From NCBI GenBank assembly GCA_003660865.1, contig QMVA01000055.1, positions 1 to 8,375 of the forward strand: DNA of 8,375 nt. The letters are read 5' to 3'. Source of the stretch: Candidatus Nanohalarchaeota archaeon. Its GTDB lineage: Archaea > EX4484-52 > B79-G9. Numbering within the stretch: position 1 is the stretch's first letter; every line of letters starts with the position of its first letter. This document shows, in pieces, positions 1 to 6,829 of this stretch. A program made the position numbers and the translations under genes. The notes beneath the pieces are model-generated. The model was not told the origin of the DNA and ran no database searches. It saw only the letters and a list, made by a program, of their open reading frames with translations.

Positions 1-304
1 AGTGTTCAATCACATCTCTTAGAATGCTACGAATTGTGGTTTCACTGACCTTTTTCAGTGGAGGAATTAGGCTTATGGGATAACCTGTGAAAAAGAGATA
101 GATTATATCAACTATATCTTTGTTCGGCAATTTTTTGTTGTAAAATAGTGTCCCCGCTCGCGCATTGAACCTCTTACCACAATTATTGCAAATATATTCC
201 TGAGAACCGTTTCTCTGTTTTCCATTTTTTACAATGTGAGGACTACCACAGTGCACACATTCTCTTTTGTCCAATGGTCCAAATATATCCTTGAATAGAT
301 TCAT
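1..304 (-). CDS. Zinc-ribbon transposase-like protein, N-terminal part (runs off the left edge)
   Basis: Reading leftward from an ATG at 304, 101 codons are open to the window edge, so the C-terminal part is missing. Residues 16-42 form a treble-clef-type zinc ribbon, C16-x2-C19-G with C39-x2-C42-G, containing IVKNGKQRNGSQEY between the cysteine pairs. This is the usual N-terminal layout of IS1-like and related archaeal DDE transposases. Residues about 60-98 look like a helix-turn-helix (VSETTIRSILRDV) that would bind the element's ends. The start is supported by GGGTGAT five bases upstream (310-316) and by an in-frame stop just before it. No catalytic DDE residues are inside the window, so a zinc-ribbon DNA-binding regulator is an alternative. 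I cannot tell whether the gene is complete or assign an IS family. Confidence 0.7.
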   Translation of the reverse strand, partial: MNLFKDIFGPLDKRECVHCGSPHIVKNGKQRNGSQEYICNNCGKRFNARAGTLFYNKKLPNKDIVDIIYLFFTGYPISLIPPLKKVSETTIRSILRDVIEH

Positions 305-337
305 GTTTCATCACCCTAAAACATTATGTGCTAAACC

Positions 338-350
338 ATTATTTAAAGTT
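338..350 (-). promoter_or_regulatory. Candidate TATA box for the left-edge transposase-like gene
   Basis: On the minus strand this stretch reads AACTTTAAATAAT, a TATA-like AT core. It lies about 35-45 bases before the ATG at 304. A start of transcription near 318 would leave a short leader that just includes the GGGTGAT ribosome binding site. This is inference from spacing only, in AT-rich DNA. Confidence 0.3.
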
Positions 351-362
351 TATTGGGTGATT

Positions 363-530
363 TCATTTTTTAGAAGTAGCATCACGTCTATTTTGGTGGG
401 GTACCGGAAACATATCATTCATGAGATTAGGCTCATCCACAGGCACCAATTTAATTTCAGGATTCTCTTGAAATGCATATTTGCTCGTTCTGTCAACGTA
501 TTTGATGTATCCCATAAAAAACCACACCAT
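363..530 (-). pseudogene. Possible small membrane-protein remnant
   Basis: From an ATG at 530, 55 codons are open to a stop at 363-365, beginning MVWFFMGYIKYVDRTSKYAF. The open frame continues upstream to 563 as RFPANLYYLLY, giving a basic stretch followed by a hydrophobic, aromatic-rich segment, as in a single-pass membrane anchor, and then an acidic, proline-containing tail. There is no convincing ribosome binding site before the ATG. A second frame (631 down to about 563) ends in SDENRRFFK exactly where this one opens, across a run of six T on the coding strand. The two may be parts of one gene split by a frameshift. I do not recognise a family. It could be a broken gene beside the transposase-like gene, a small real protein, or chance. 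Confidence 0.3.
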
Positions 531-621
531 GTAGAGTAGATAATATAGATTCGCAGGGAATCTTTAAAAAACCGCCTGTTTTCATCACTATAAAGAAGTG
601 TTATCTGGATTTTGACCAGAG

Positions 622-822
622 ATGAATTCAAAAATTAAAAAATCCGGATATGGAAAATATTTCTATGATAAGTGCTTTTTTTTTGATGACTTCAAATCCA
701 CATTTCAACTGCTAAAACATAATCATGAGCCGTTATCTGCACTGGAACAGCAACTTACACGACAAGTTAGTATCACAGAAAAAATATACATACCCCCCAA
801 ACTCGAAATTTCAGAAAAGTAA
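622..822 (+). CDS. Doubtful hypothetical protein, 66 residues
   Basis: An open frame begins MNSKIKKSGYGKYFYDKC and ends ...PPKLEISEK. Its composition is not absurd for a protein: a basic N-terminus, an aromatic middle, and a Glu/Gln-rich segment around residues 36-50. There is no ribosome binding site before the ATG, but a TATA-like ACTATAAAG lies about 30 bases upstream (588-596), which would fit a leaderless or very short-leader transcript. I recognise no family or motif. It is the only plus-strand frame in the left flank with any promoter-like support, but it may well be non-coding. Confidence 0.25.
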   Translation: MNSKIKKSGYGKYFYDKCFFFDDFKSTFQLLKHNHEPLSALEQQLTRQVSITEKIYIPPKLEISEK

Positions 823-842
823 AAAAAATCGCCTGAAATTCG
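804..842 (-). terminator. T-rich hairpin, candidate terminator after prs
   Basis: An 8-bp perfect inverted repeat, AATTTCAG (807-814) and CTGAAATT (833-840), encloses an 18-base loop. Allowing a one-base bulge, the stem extends to CGA/TCG. Read on the minus strand, the loop carries eight consecutive T (821-828). The oligo-T tract, about 130 bases past the prs stop, fits archaeal termination. The plus strand has A in the same place, so if functional it acts on leftward transcription. Confidence 0.4.
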
Positions 843-874
843 TTATGCTTGCAGTAAATCAGCGTTTTTTAATC

Positions 875-928
875 TTCCCAAGTGATTTATATCCGCAGCA
901 AGCCGCAGGGTATTTACCCACTTGGGAA
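875..928. repeat. Perfect 10-bp inverted repeat with structured interior
   Basis: TTCCCAAGTG (875-884) is exactly mirrored by CACTTGGGAA (919-928), with 34 bases between. The interior holds two direct copies of CCGCAG (893-898 and 903-908) and a weaker inner inverted repeat GGTATTTACC (909-918). On the minus strand the interior can also form a GCGGC-TT-GCTGC mini-hairpin. It lies about 30 bases past the prs stop in non-coding sequence. It could be an RNA structure in the prs 3' region, a protein-binding palindrome or the end of a small mobile element. Nothing here decides between these. Confidence 0.5.
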
Positions 929-959
929 TAAACTGCATTTATTTACACAAAAACCCAAC

Positions 960-1877
960 TCATCTGCCAAGTGCCTCCAAAATAACCCCGCAAACATCGA
1001 CATTAGCATACTTCGTATCAATAGTATTAGTCAGATACAACTTAGAATAAGCCCCATTAATTCTCTCGATACCCTTCAAAAGCACGCCATGTGTAGCAGC
1101 AGCAACAACACTCTTAGCCCCCATCTTACCCAAACTCTCAGAAGCCTTGCACATAGTCCCACCAGTCTCAATCAGGTCATCCCATACAACAACAGTTTTA
1201 CCCTTAACCCGCTCTTCTATGGACTCATGCCCGCTCAACTCAACATCAAAAGAATTATTCCTCTTCTTTGAAAACCCTGAAATATCAAGACGCGTCTGCG
1301 CCCCCAAGTCCGGCGCAACCATAACAGCATCCAAAATCCCATCCTTATGCATAGCATCACCAATCGCATCACGCGCCTTCACATAAACCAAAGGATACTT
1401 GCCTGTCCATTCACCCCCCTCGAAATGAGCATCCATCACATAAATCTTCGAAACATCATAATAAGAAGTAAGCATCCGCACAACAGACTCCGCCATATTG
1501 CACTCACCTGTCTCAAAAACCTTATCCTGCATACCATAAGGAAAATAAAGAAAAAACACCTCAACAGACGCCGGCTTCTTCAAAGAAGAATACTCATACT
1601 CCTTACCCACAATATGGCGCGACTCAACAGGCTTATTCAAAACCTCCAAAACACTATAAAGCTCCATAAGCCCCCCGTTCGCATCCGGCTGCCCGCAATG
1701 TAGTACAACGACACGCTCCCCGCAAAGCCTATCAACATCATTGACCTTCACATAAATCTCCCCGTCAGGAAACTCCCGCAGTCCATCCTTATTCACACCA
1801 GTAAAAGCCACATTCTGACCTTTCTTCAAAAGACTCTTCGCAACATGCTCAGCACTCTTCGTAGGAACAATATACAT
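960..1877 (-). CDS. prs: Ribose-phosphate pyrophosphokinase (PRPP synthetase), divergent
   Basis: The family transfers pyrophosphate from ATP to ribose-5-phosphate to make PRPP, the precursor of purines, pyrimidines, histidine and NAD. At 305 residues the length is normal. Visible motifs are REFPDGE (34-40), GLMEL (69-73) near the ribose/ATP site, MDAH at 148-151 for the usual DLH with His151, KKR (204-206) in the catalytic flexible loop, and the PRPP-binding loop VVVWDDLIETGGT (229-241) followed by a THGVL segment. The usual RQDR ATP motif is YGMQDK here (114-119), so its first Arg is Met116. That divergence leaves slight doubt about activity or substrate. The start has GAGTGAT about seven bases upstream, overlapping the stop of hxlB six bases away, which suggests coupled translation and a shared route from sugar phosphate to PRPP. 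Confidence 0.9.
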   Translation of the reverse strand: MYIVPTKSAEHVAKSLLKKGQNVAFTGVNKDGLREFPDGEIYVKVNDVDRLCGERVVVLHCGQPDANGGLMELYSVLEVLNKPVESRHIVGKEYEYSSLKKPASVEVFFLYFPYGMQDKVFETGECNMAESVVRMLTSYYDVSKIYVMDAHFEGGEWTGKYPLVYVKARDAIGDAMHKDGILDAVMVAPDLGAQTRLDISGFSKKRNNSFDVELSGHESIEERVKGKTVVVWDDLIETGGTMCKASESLGKMGAKSVVAAATHGVLLKGIERINGAYSKLYLTNTIDTKYANVDVCGVILEALGR

Positions 1878-1883
1878 ATATAA

Positions 1884-2480
1884 TCACTCAATATTCGTAT
1901 GCCTCTTCTTCATATCCCTCTCAGAGATACCCATCTCATGCATAATCTGCACAATAGCAGAATCAAGAAGAATCAGGCACGTATCCTCAAACAGCGTACC
2001 AAGAGGCGAATAAGGCACATGCTGCCCGCGCAGCTGGTTAACAAGATACTCCTTTTTCAGATCCTCCACATGCTCCTTAGTCCTACCATGTATAGTCACA
2101 AACACATCTGTAAGCTTCGCAACCTGTGAATTCGGATTAGAAGTCAGCGCACCAACCTTCGCACCATTCTCCTTTGCAATTTTCGCAGCCATGACAATAG
2201 ACTTCGTATTGCCTGACCCCGATATCAAAAACAGGAAATCCCCTTTCTCAATAGCAGGTGTAGTAACCCCACCGACAATATAGACCTGGAAATTCAGGTT
2301 CGCAAGCCTCATCCCAAAAGCCTGCGCAATCAGTCCCGACCTGCCCATACCATACACAAAAACTCTTTTTGCGCATATCAGGTCATCCATAAGTGCCTTA
2401 ACATTTTTAACATCAACCTCTTGCACCACCTTCTTAACATGATCAATAATCTCAACAGCCGCACTTTTTGCATACTTCAT
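1884..2480 (-). CDS. hxlB: 6-phospho-3-hexuloisomerase
   Basis: A 198-residue SIS-domain isomerase that interconverts fructose-6-phosphate and D-arabino-3-hexulose-6-phosphate. In archaea this ribulose-monophosphate step usually runs toward ribulose-5-phosphate, replacing the oxidative pentose phosphate pathway. The sequence shows the SIS sugar-phosphate motifs GMGRSG (44-49) and SGSGNT (87-92), the PLGTLFED segment (159-166) carrying the conserved Glu165, and the C-terminal RHTNIE with His194, all as in characterised archaeal enzymes. I chose the ATG at 2480 because GGGTGA lies just before it. A GTG at 2492 would add four residues but would include that ribosome binding site in the coding region. 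The partner hexulose-6-phosphate synthase is not in the window. prs follows six bases downstream. Confidence 0.95.
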   Translation of the reverse strand: MKYAKSAAVEIIDHVKKVVQEVDVKNVKALMDDLICAKRVFVYGMGRSGLIAQAFGMRLANLNFQVYIVGGVTTPAIEKGDFLFLISGSGNTKSIVMAAKIAKENGAKVGALTSNPNSQVAKLTDVFVTIHGRTKEHVEDLKKEYLVNQLRGQHVPYSPLGTLFEDTCLILLDSAIVQIMHEMGISERDMKKRHTNIE

Positions 2481-2529
2481 ACACTCACCCACTTAATTTA
2501 ATTATTACTAATTATTCTTCTATAATAAT

Positions 2530-2541
2530 AAATTTATATAA
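2530..2541 (-). promoter_or_regulatory. Candidate TATA box for hxlB-prs
   Basis: The minus strand reads TTATATAAATTT, overlapping the rad50 stop codon. Transcription starting about 26 bases downstream (near 2510) would give a leader of about 30 bases ending in the GGGTGA site of hxlB. This would let hxlB-prs be transcribed separately from rad50. Support is from sequence and spacing only. Confidence 0.4.
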
Positions 2542-4603
2542 TAACCTGACTTACATGATCCTTCTTAACAACTCTTATAATCTTATCCACAAAACTCTCG
2601 ATCTTCTCCTCATGCGATACAATAATCGTCTGACCCAGTTTAAGCTCCACAAGAACATCCCGCACCTTATCTAATTGCTCACTCGAAAACCCGTCAGTCG
2701 GCTCATCAAGAATCAAAAGACCCTTGGTCTTTATATCCTCGCACATATCATTAATGACCTTATTCAAAGCAAGCCTGTAAGCAAGAGCAATAGACGTCTT
2801 CTCACCCCCAGACAGGAAATCATACGACGTCTCATAACTATTCTGCTCAATCACTGGAGTAAAACCCGCATCAATTCTTGCCTGCAGACTATCATCATCC
2901 ATCAAAATATTGAACCACTCCCTAAACAGCATATCAAAATCACGTAGCACACTCAACATGATATGCTTCTCCATAGTCTCCATCAGCGCCACAAAATATT
3001 CATTCAGCCAGTTTGTAATCTCTCTCAGCGACTCAGACTCCTTTTTTGCAAGAATCTTCTCATCAATCTCCTTATCAAGCGCCACCTTCTCATTATCAAT
3101 CCCTGACAACTGCTGTTTGACCTTCTCAAACTGCGCAAGTGAAACAGTATGTTCTCCATTAAGGATGTCAACTTCCTTCTCAACTTTTACATACATATCT
3201 TCAGTATCGCACAAAGGCTCAATCTCTTTATCAAACAATTCAATTGACTTTTTAAGTGCATTAATAGATGCCTCGTATCCCCCCTGCTTTTGCTTTCTCT
3301 TAAAGATACTCTCCTTTGCGTCCTTTAAAGAAGCAAGTTCGACCTTAATCATTATCAAAACTTTCTCATTCTCAACAATCACCTCAATCTTCTGTTTCAC
3401 ACCCTTAAGCTCTGTTTTTAGCTCTTCAAGTGCATTGGTATGCAGGACTAATATCTTCCTGAATTTCTCGATTTTATCCTCTTCTTTCTGCCTGATGCCA
3501 TCTTTATATTCACTTGACACAGTCTGCTTACATGTCGGGCATTGGGATAGTGCAAGAATATTTTTCATCGTCTCCTCACACACTCTTTTTCGCGTATTAG
3601 TCTCAGTCAGCTTCGCGCGAACATCTTTTATCCCCTCATCCAGCTCATTTTCTCTTTTCAGTAACACTTCTTTCTCAAGAATCCCCTTCTCAATTTCTGC
3701 GATATTTTTCTTGTATTCCTCTTCACTTTTCATCTGCTCAAGTTTTTTTTTAGTATCCTTTATCTCTTCATTTATATGCAAAAGCATCTTTTCTTCATTT
3801 TCAAGCCGCGTCTTTTCCACATTTTTTTCATGAATCAATGCATTCAGTTTTTTCAGTGCCTCTTGCACCCGCACTTTCTCTTCTTTTTTGCCTTCAAGAT
3901 TTTCCTTTATTTTCATATAAACAGACTCTTTCTTTTTTACCTCATCGGAAAGCACTTCTCCCTGCTTCAGAAGCGCAGCCCTCTTCTCCTGCTTCAAACC
4001 CAAGTCATAAGCCATGCCGTCAAGGTGGCTCGAATTTTTCTTCAATTCGCGCACAGTTGCCTTGGCATTCTCACGGATGCGCTTATACTTATCAATATTA
4101 AATATGGCCCGTATAGTATTCAGCCTATCATCAGGCTTTTGCATCATTATCTGCTTCATCTGCTCCTGTGGCGTATACACTGTATAGCGATAAATCATCG
4201 ACTTTCCTGCCTTAATATCTGCCTTCGGATAACCCAGGAGTTCAAACACCAAAGACTTCATGCCCATAGACATAAGATCCTTTCGCGTGCCATTGATAGT
4301 GATATGCCCCGCAGTCTGTGTAACAGAAGCCCCCTTCTTCTCAAGAACCCGCTTAATCTCAACCTCCCTGCCGTCAATCGTAAACTCAAGCACAACTTCG
4401 CCCCTGTTAGTTCCTGTTCTCAAAAGAGAAGACGCCGGAAGTTCATTTGCCCTTGCCCCGAACAGCGCAAAATCAATCGCAAGAAGAATCGTAGACTTAC
4501 CTGAGCCGATATCCCCCTCAATCAGAAGAGCGCCGGGAGAAAAACTAATGCGCTCATCAACATAACTGCGTATATTTTTCAGATGGATAGACTTTAAAAA
4601 CAT
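2534..4603 (-). CDS. rad50: Rad50, ATPase of the Mre11-Rad50 DNA-repair complex
   Basis: This SMC-like ATPase pairs with Mre11 to detect, tether and process DNA double-strand ends. From the ATG at 4603 (689 residues) the order is: Walker A GDIGSGKST (30-38), Q-loop YTPQEQ (143-148), a long Lys/Glu-rich coiled coil (about 175-350), the zinc hook CPTC (355-358) that dimerises two Rad50s, the returning coiled coil (to about 550), the signature LSGGE (597-601), Walker B LLILDEPTD with D-loop (629-637), and the switch His in SHEE (663-666). Length is short for the family (often near 880), so the arms are short. An ATG at 4627 would add MIQSQEEI. I prefer 4603 because MFLKSIHLKNIRSY matches how family members begin, though neither start has a strong ribosome binding site. 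Mre11 is encoded 3.5 kb away, with two genes in between. Confidence 0.97.
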   Translation of the reverse strand: MFLKSIHLKNIRSYVDERISFSPGALLIEGDIGSGKSTILLAIDFALFGARANELPASSLLRTGTNRGEVVLEFTIDGREVEIKRVLEKKGASVTQTAGHITINGTRKDLMSMGMKSLVFELLGYPKADIKAGKSMIYRYTVYTPQEQMKQIMMQKPDDRLNTIRAIFNIDKYKRIRENAKATVRELKKNSSHLDGMAYDLGLKQEKRAALLKQGEVLSDEVKKKESVYMKIKENLEGKKEEKVRVQEALKKLNALIHEKNVEKTRLENEEKMLLHINEEIKDTKKKLEQMKSEEEYKKNIAEIEKGILEKEVLLKRENELDEGIKDVRAKLTETNTRKRVCEETMKNILALSQCPTCKQTVSSEYKDGIRQKEEDKIEKFRKILVLHTNALEELKTELKGVKQKIEVIVENEKVLIMIKVELASLKDAKESIFKRKQKQGGYEASINALKKSIELFDKEIEPLCDTEDMYVKVEKEVDILNGEHTVSLAQFEKVKQQLSGIDNEKVALDKEIDEKILAKKESESLREITNWLNEYFVALMETMEKHIMLSVLRDFDMLFREWFNILMDDDSLQARIDAGFTPVIEQNSYETSYDFLSGGEKTSIALAYRLALNKVINDMCEDIKTKGLLILDEPTDGFSSEQLDKVRDVLVELKLGQTIIVSHEEKIESFVDKIIRVVKKDHVSQVII

Positions 4604-4675
4604 AATTTCTTCTTGGCTCTGAATCATTAAGAATCTTAGCAGTCATCATCATTAGAAGCCGAGAATTCAGGCACC

Positions 4676-4683
4676 AAAAAAAC
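4676..4683 (-). terminator. Short T-run after ubiB, possible weak terminator
   Basis: Immediately after the ubiB stop codon the minus strand reads GTTTTTTTGG, seven T in a row, with no strong hairpin before it. Archaeal RNA polymerase can end at oligo-T alone, so partial termination before rad50 is possible. Read-through to rad50 is equally possible, since I see no good TATA box in the 56-80 bases between the two genes. Confidence 0.25.
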
Positions 4684-6336
4684 CTAAATCTTCCCGGACA
4701 TGATAATCGTAATAGCAAGCCAGAACCCAAGAAGTGCAGCAAGCAAATACCCCATAATCCCAATAGTAGATACAATAACTCCTCCCCTTAGTATCAAAAG
4801 CGACGAACCCATAATAATTGCCGCAATAATAATAGAAAACGTAATCTTATTCGACGCACTCTCAAGATGCCTGTTCGTCTGTTCAAGGCCTTTATGCTCA
4901 AATTCAAGTTTCAGCTTGCCATGTTCAAGCTTATCAAAAATATTATTAAACCTCTTTGGCGTCTTCCATATAAAATCATTAAAAGACATCAATCCCTCAT
5001 GGATATTTTTCACCAGGTACTTGGGTTCCATCTGCTCTTTTAAAAGTTTTCGAAGAAACGGTCCCATATTCTTCGTAAGATTGAATCCCGGGTCCAGCTC
5101 CTGACAAATACTCTCAATCTCCCCGATAACCTTTAAAAGATACAAAAAATTATGCGGCAGCCGCACCTTATGCGCTCTCACCACTTCAAGGATATCATGA
5201 AACATCTCAGACACATGAACTTCCTTCAATTCAGTATTATAATATTCATGAAGAACCTCATGGAAATCACTCCTGAACTGCCTGATATTCGTATCATCAG
5301 ACAAAACACCAATATCAATAAACGACGCAATCGTCTTTTCAGTATCCTCCTTCGCAAGCGCATAAAGCAAACTCACAATCTGCGATCGAAGACTACGGTC
5401 AATATAGCCGACCATCCCGAAATCAACAAGACAGACCACATTATCTTTCTGTATGATTATGTTGCCCGGATGCGGATCCGCATGAAAAAAGCCATCCTCA
5501 AGAATCATTTTCATATAGCTGTTATTGATCCTCCTCGCAATCGTCTTCTTTGAAGCAACTGTTGGCTTTGATGCAAGATAATCATTGAATTTTTTGCCTT
5601 CAATATATTCAAGAACCAGTACTTTTCTTGAATTATATTCCCACTCTACTTCAGGCACATAAAGAATATCCATCCCTTTAAAATTCTGGCGGAACCGTGT
5701 CGCGTTTCGTGCCTCGCGCCTATAGTTCTGTTCCCGTCTGATAGTCTTTGCAAACTCAGACACAAGAAGCTTCGGTCCGAACTGCCTCGCCTCAGGCATA
5801 TAACCCTCGATAAGATTCGCAACATCATACAAAATCGAGATATCATACTCTATAACGTTCTCAATATCCGGCTTCTGCACCTTGACGATAACCTTTTTCC
5901 CATTCTTTAACTTCGCAATATGCACCTGCCCGATAGACGCAGACGCAATAGGATTCTCCTCAAAATAAGGAAAAATGGTGTGTATCTCCTTGCCGGTTTC
6001 CTCCTCTATCACATCTTTAATTGTACTATAGGCACGCTTAGGCACACAATCCTGCAGTTTTTTCAATTCCTCAGCATACTCCATAGGAATAAGATCCGGC
6101 CTTGTACTCAGGATCTGCCCGAATTTAATGAACGTAGGCCCAAGCTCTTCAAGTATCATCCTTACGCGGACCGGCGCAGGAAGTTTTGCAAGCCTGACAT
6201 ATTCCGGCTTCTCAAAGCGCTTTCTCAGATAAGATGCCTGCTTAACATTAAGCGCCCCGGCAACATCCTCAAAACCATACTTAACAAGAACATCAAATAT
6301 CTGCCTGTACCTCTTATATGAGCGCCGAAACAACAT
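4684..6336 (-). CDS. ubiB: ABC1/UbiB-family atypical kinase, C-terminal membrane anchors
   Basis: The family (AarF/ABC1/COQ8) has a protein-kinase-like fold, acts as a membrane ATPase, and supports quinone or other isoprenoid lipid metabolism in bacteria and mitochondria. Its archaeal role is not established. The 550 residues show the family-defining KFGQ (71-74) in GPTFIKFGQILSTRPDLIP, the Ala/Ser-rich nucleotide loop ASASIGQVH (131-139) that replaces the glycine loop, Lys152 in VKVQKP, the catalytic HADPHPGN (285-292) with Asp287 and Asn292, and DFG (305-307). Two hydrophobic segments near residues 499-516 and 520-545 anchor the C-terminus. The start fits the typical YKRYRQIFDVLVKYGF opening, though the upstream AGGTTGG is a weak ribosome binding site. 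Upstream, across a terminator, is the phasin-like gene, and downstream is rad50. No quinone biosynthesis gene is visible, so its substrate cannot be inferred here. Confidence 0.93.
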   Translation of the reverse strand: MLFRRSYKRYRQIFDVLVKYGFEDVAGALNVKQASYLRKRFEKPEYVRLAKLPAPVRVRMILEELGPTFIKFGQILSTRPDLIPMEYAEELKKLQDCVPKRAYSTIKDVIEEETGKEIHTIFPYFEENPIASASIGQVHIAKLKNGKKVIVKVQKPDIENVIEYDISILYDVANLIEGYMPEARQFGPKLLVSEFAKTIRREQNYRREARNATRFRQNFKGMDILYVPEVEWEYNSRKVLVLEYIEGKKFNDYLASKPTVASKKTIARRINNSYMKMILEDGFFHADPHPGNIIIQKDNVVCLVDFGMVGYIDRSLRSQIVSLLYALAKEDTEKTIASFIDIGVLSDDTNIRQFRSDFHEVLHEYYNTELKEVHVSEMFHDILEVVRAHKVRLPHNFLYLLKVIGEIESICQELDPGFNLTKNMGPFLRKLLKEQMEPKYLVKNIHEGLMSFNDFIWKTPKRFNNIFDKLEHGKLKLEFEHKGLEQTNRHLESASNKITFSIIIAAIIMGSSLLILRGGVIVSTIGIMGYLLAALLGFWLAITIIMSGKI

Positions 6337-6364
6337 AACTAAACCAACCTAAAAATATATCTAC

Positions 6365-6391
6365 AAAAAATAAAAAAGGCCTTCACGGCCC
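6365..6391 (-). terminator. Intrinsic-type terminator after the phasin-like gene
   Basis: On the minus strand, GGCC (6390-6387), a five-base loop GTGAA and GGCC (6381-6378) are followed by TTTTTT, an A, a T-tract interrupted only by that A, and then G. A leading G can add a G-T pair to the stem. It begins about ten bases after the phasin-like stop codon and points the same way, so most phasin-like transcripts should end here before ubiB. It is the clearest terminator in the window. Confidence 0.7.
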
Positions 6392-6400
6392 AAATACCCT

Positions 6401-6772
6401 CTACTTCTTCTTTTTCACAACCTTCTTTGCAGATAGTTTCTTCTCAAGCTGTGCAACTTTTTTCTCAAGACGCTTCACGTCTGATTCCTTTGCGAACTTT
6501 GCAGAATTCATTGCCTTCTTTAAATCAAGGTCTATTTTCTTCTCAATATCTTTCTTAGTATCCATAGATTTCTTTATCAGGTCCTGCGTAAGTCTGCGCC
6601 CCTCAGCCTGCGTAATATTGCCTTTTTTCACAAGGTCTGCTGTTAATTTCTCTGCTTTTTCCCTTGTCAGCGATGCCACGCCAACACCAAGTAGTGCCAG
6701 TTTCCTCGCAACATCCACAACCGTATTATCCACAGACTGCACCTTCTTTTTCTTCTTTACACTCTTTGCCAT
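6401..6772 (-). CDS. Small Lys-rich phasin-like coiled-coil protein
   Basis: The 123 residues start MAKSVKKKKK and end in a KKVVKKKK tail. The middle, ARKLALLGVGVASLTREKAEK (23-43) followed by LVKKGNITQAEGRRL (47-61), matches the pattern of the phasin-like family often named polyhydroxyalkanoate granule regulator, and residues about 95-115 have a heptad coiled-coil look. In bacteria such proteins bind granule surfaces. There is no polymer synthase here, so that role is not supported. The Lys-rich ends could equally bind nucleic acid or acidic lipid. The start is fixed by the strong GGAGAGGTGATT site just upstream; a TTG at 6778 would lie between that site and the ATG and is unlikely. Its own TATA box and a terminator suggest high independent expression. 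The neighbour ubiB is a membrane kinase-like protein, and a link is possible but unproven. Confidence 0.75.
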   Translation of the reverse strand: MAKSVKKKKKVQSVDNTVVDVARKLALLGVGVASLTREKAEKLTADLVKKGNITQAEGRRLTQDLIKKSMDTKKDIEKKIDLDLKKAMNSAKFAKESDVKRLEKKVAQLEKKLSAKKVVKKKK

Positions 6773-6829
6773 AAACAATCACCTCTCCTCTAATAGATAT
6801 AATATATGCATAGGTATATTGATTTCTTT

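Noticed and set aside
609..620. ATTTTGACCAGA also occurs at 8155-8166, flanking the six-gene block on both sides
   Set aside because: A 12-base match somewhere in a window of this length is expected by chance, and the flanks do not extend the match.
540..959. A tRNA or other structured RNA gene in the left flank
   Set aside because: No T-arm GTTCGA-type motif or acceptor pairing was found. The only clear structures are the two inverted repeats listed as features.
2910..3833. A 307-codon plus-strand open frame opposite rad50
   Set aside because: It is antisense to the Lys/Glu-rich coiled coil of Rad50, which explains its Ser/Phe-rich low-complexity translation. It has no family motif, whereas Rad50 is certain.
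4630..4672. Possible C/D-box small RNA between ubiB and rad50 (ATGATGA on the minus strand)
   Set aside because: A C-box-like sequence is present, but no CTGA D box follows at a suitable distance.
4557..4775. A 72-codon minus-strand frame across the ubiB-rad50 junction
   Set aside because: It overlaps the 3' end of ubiB and the start of rad50 in another frame and has no protein-like motif.
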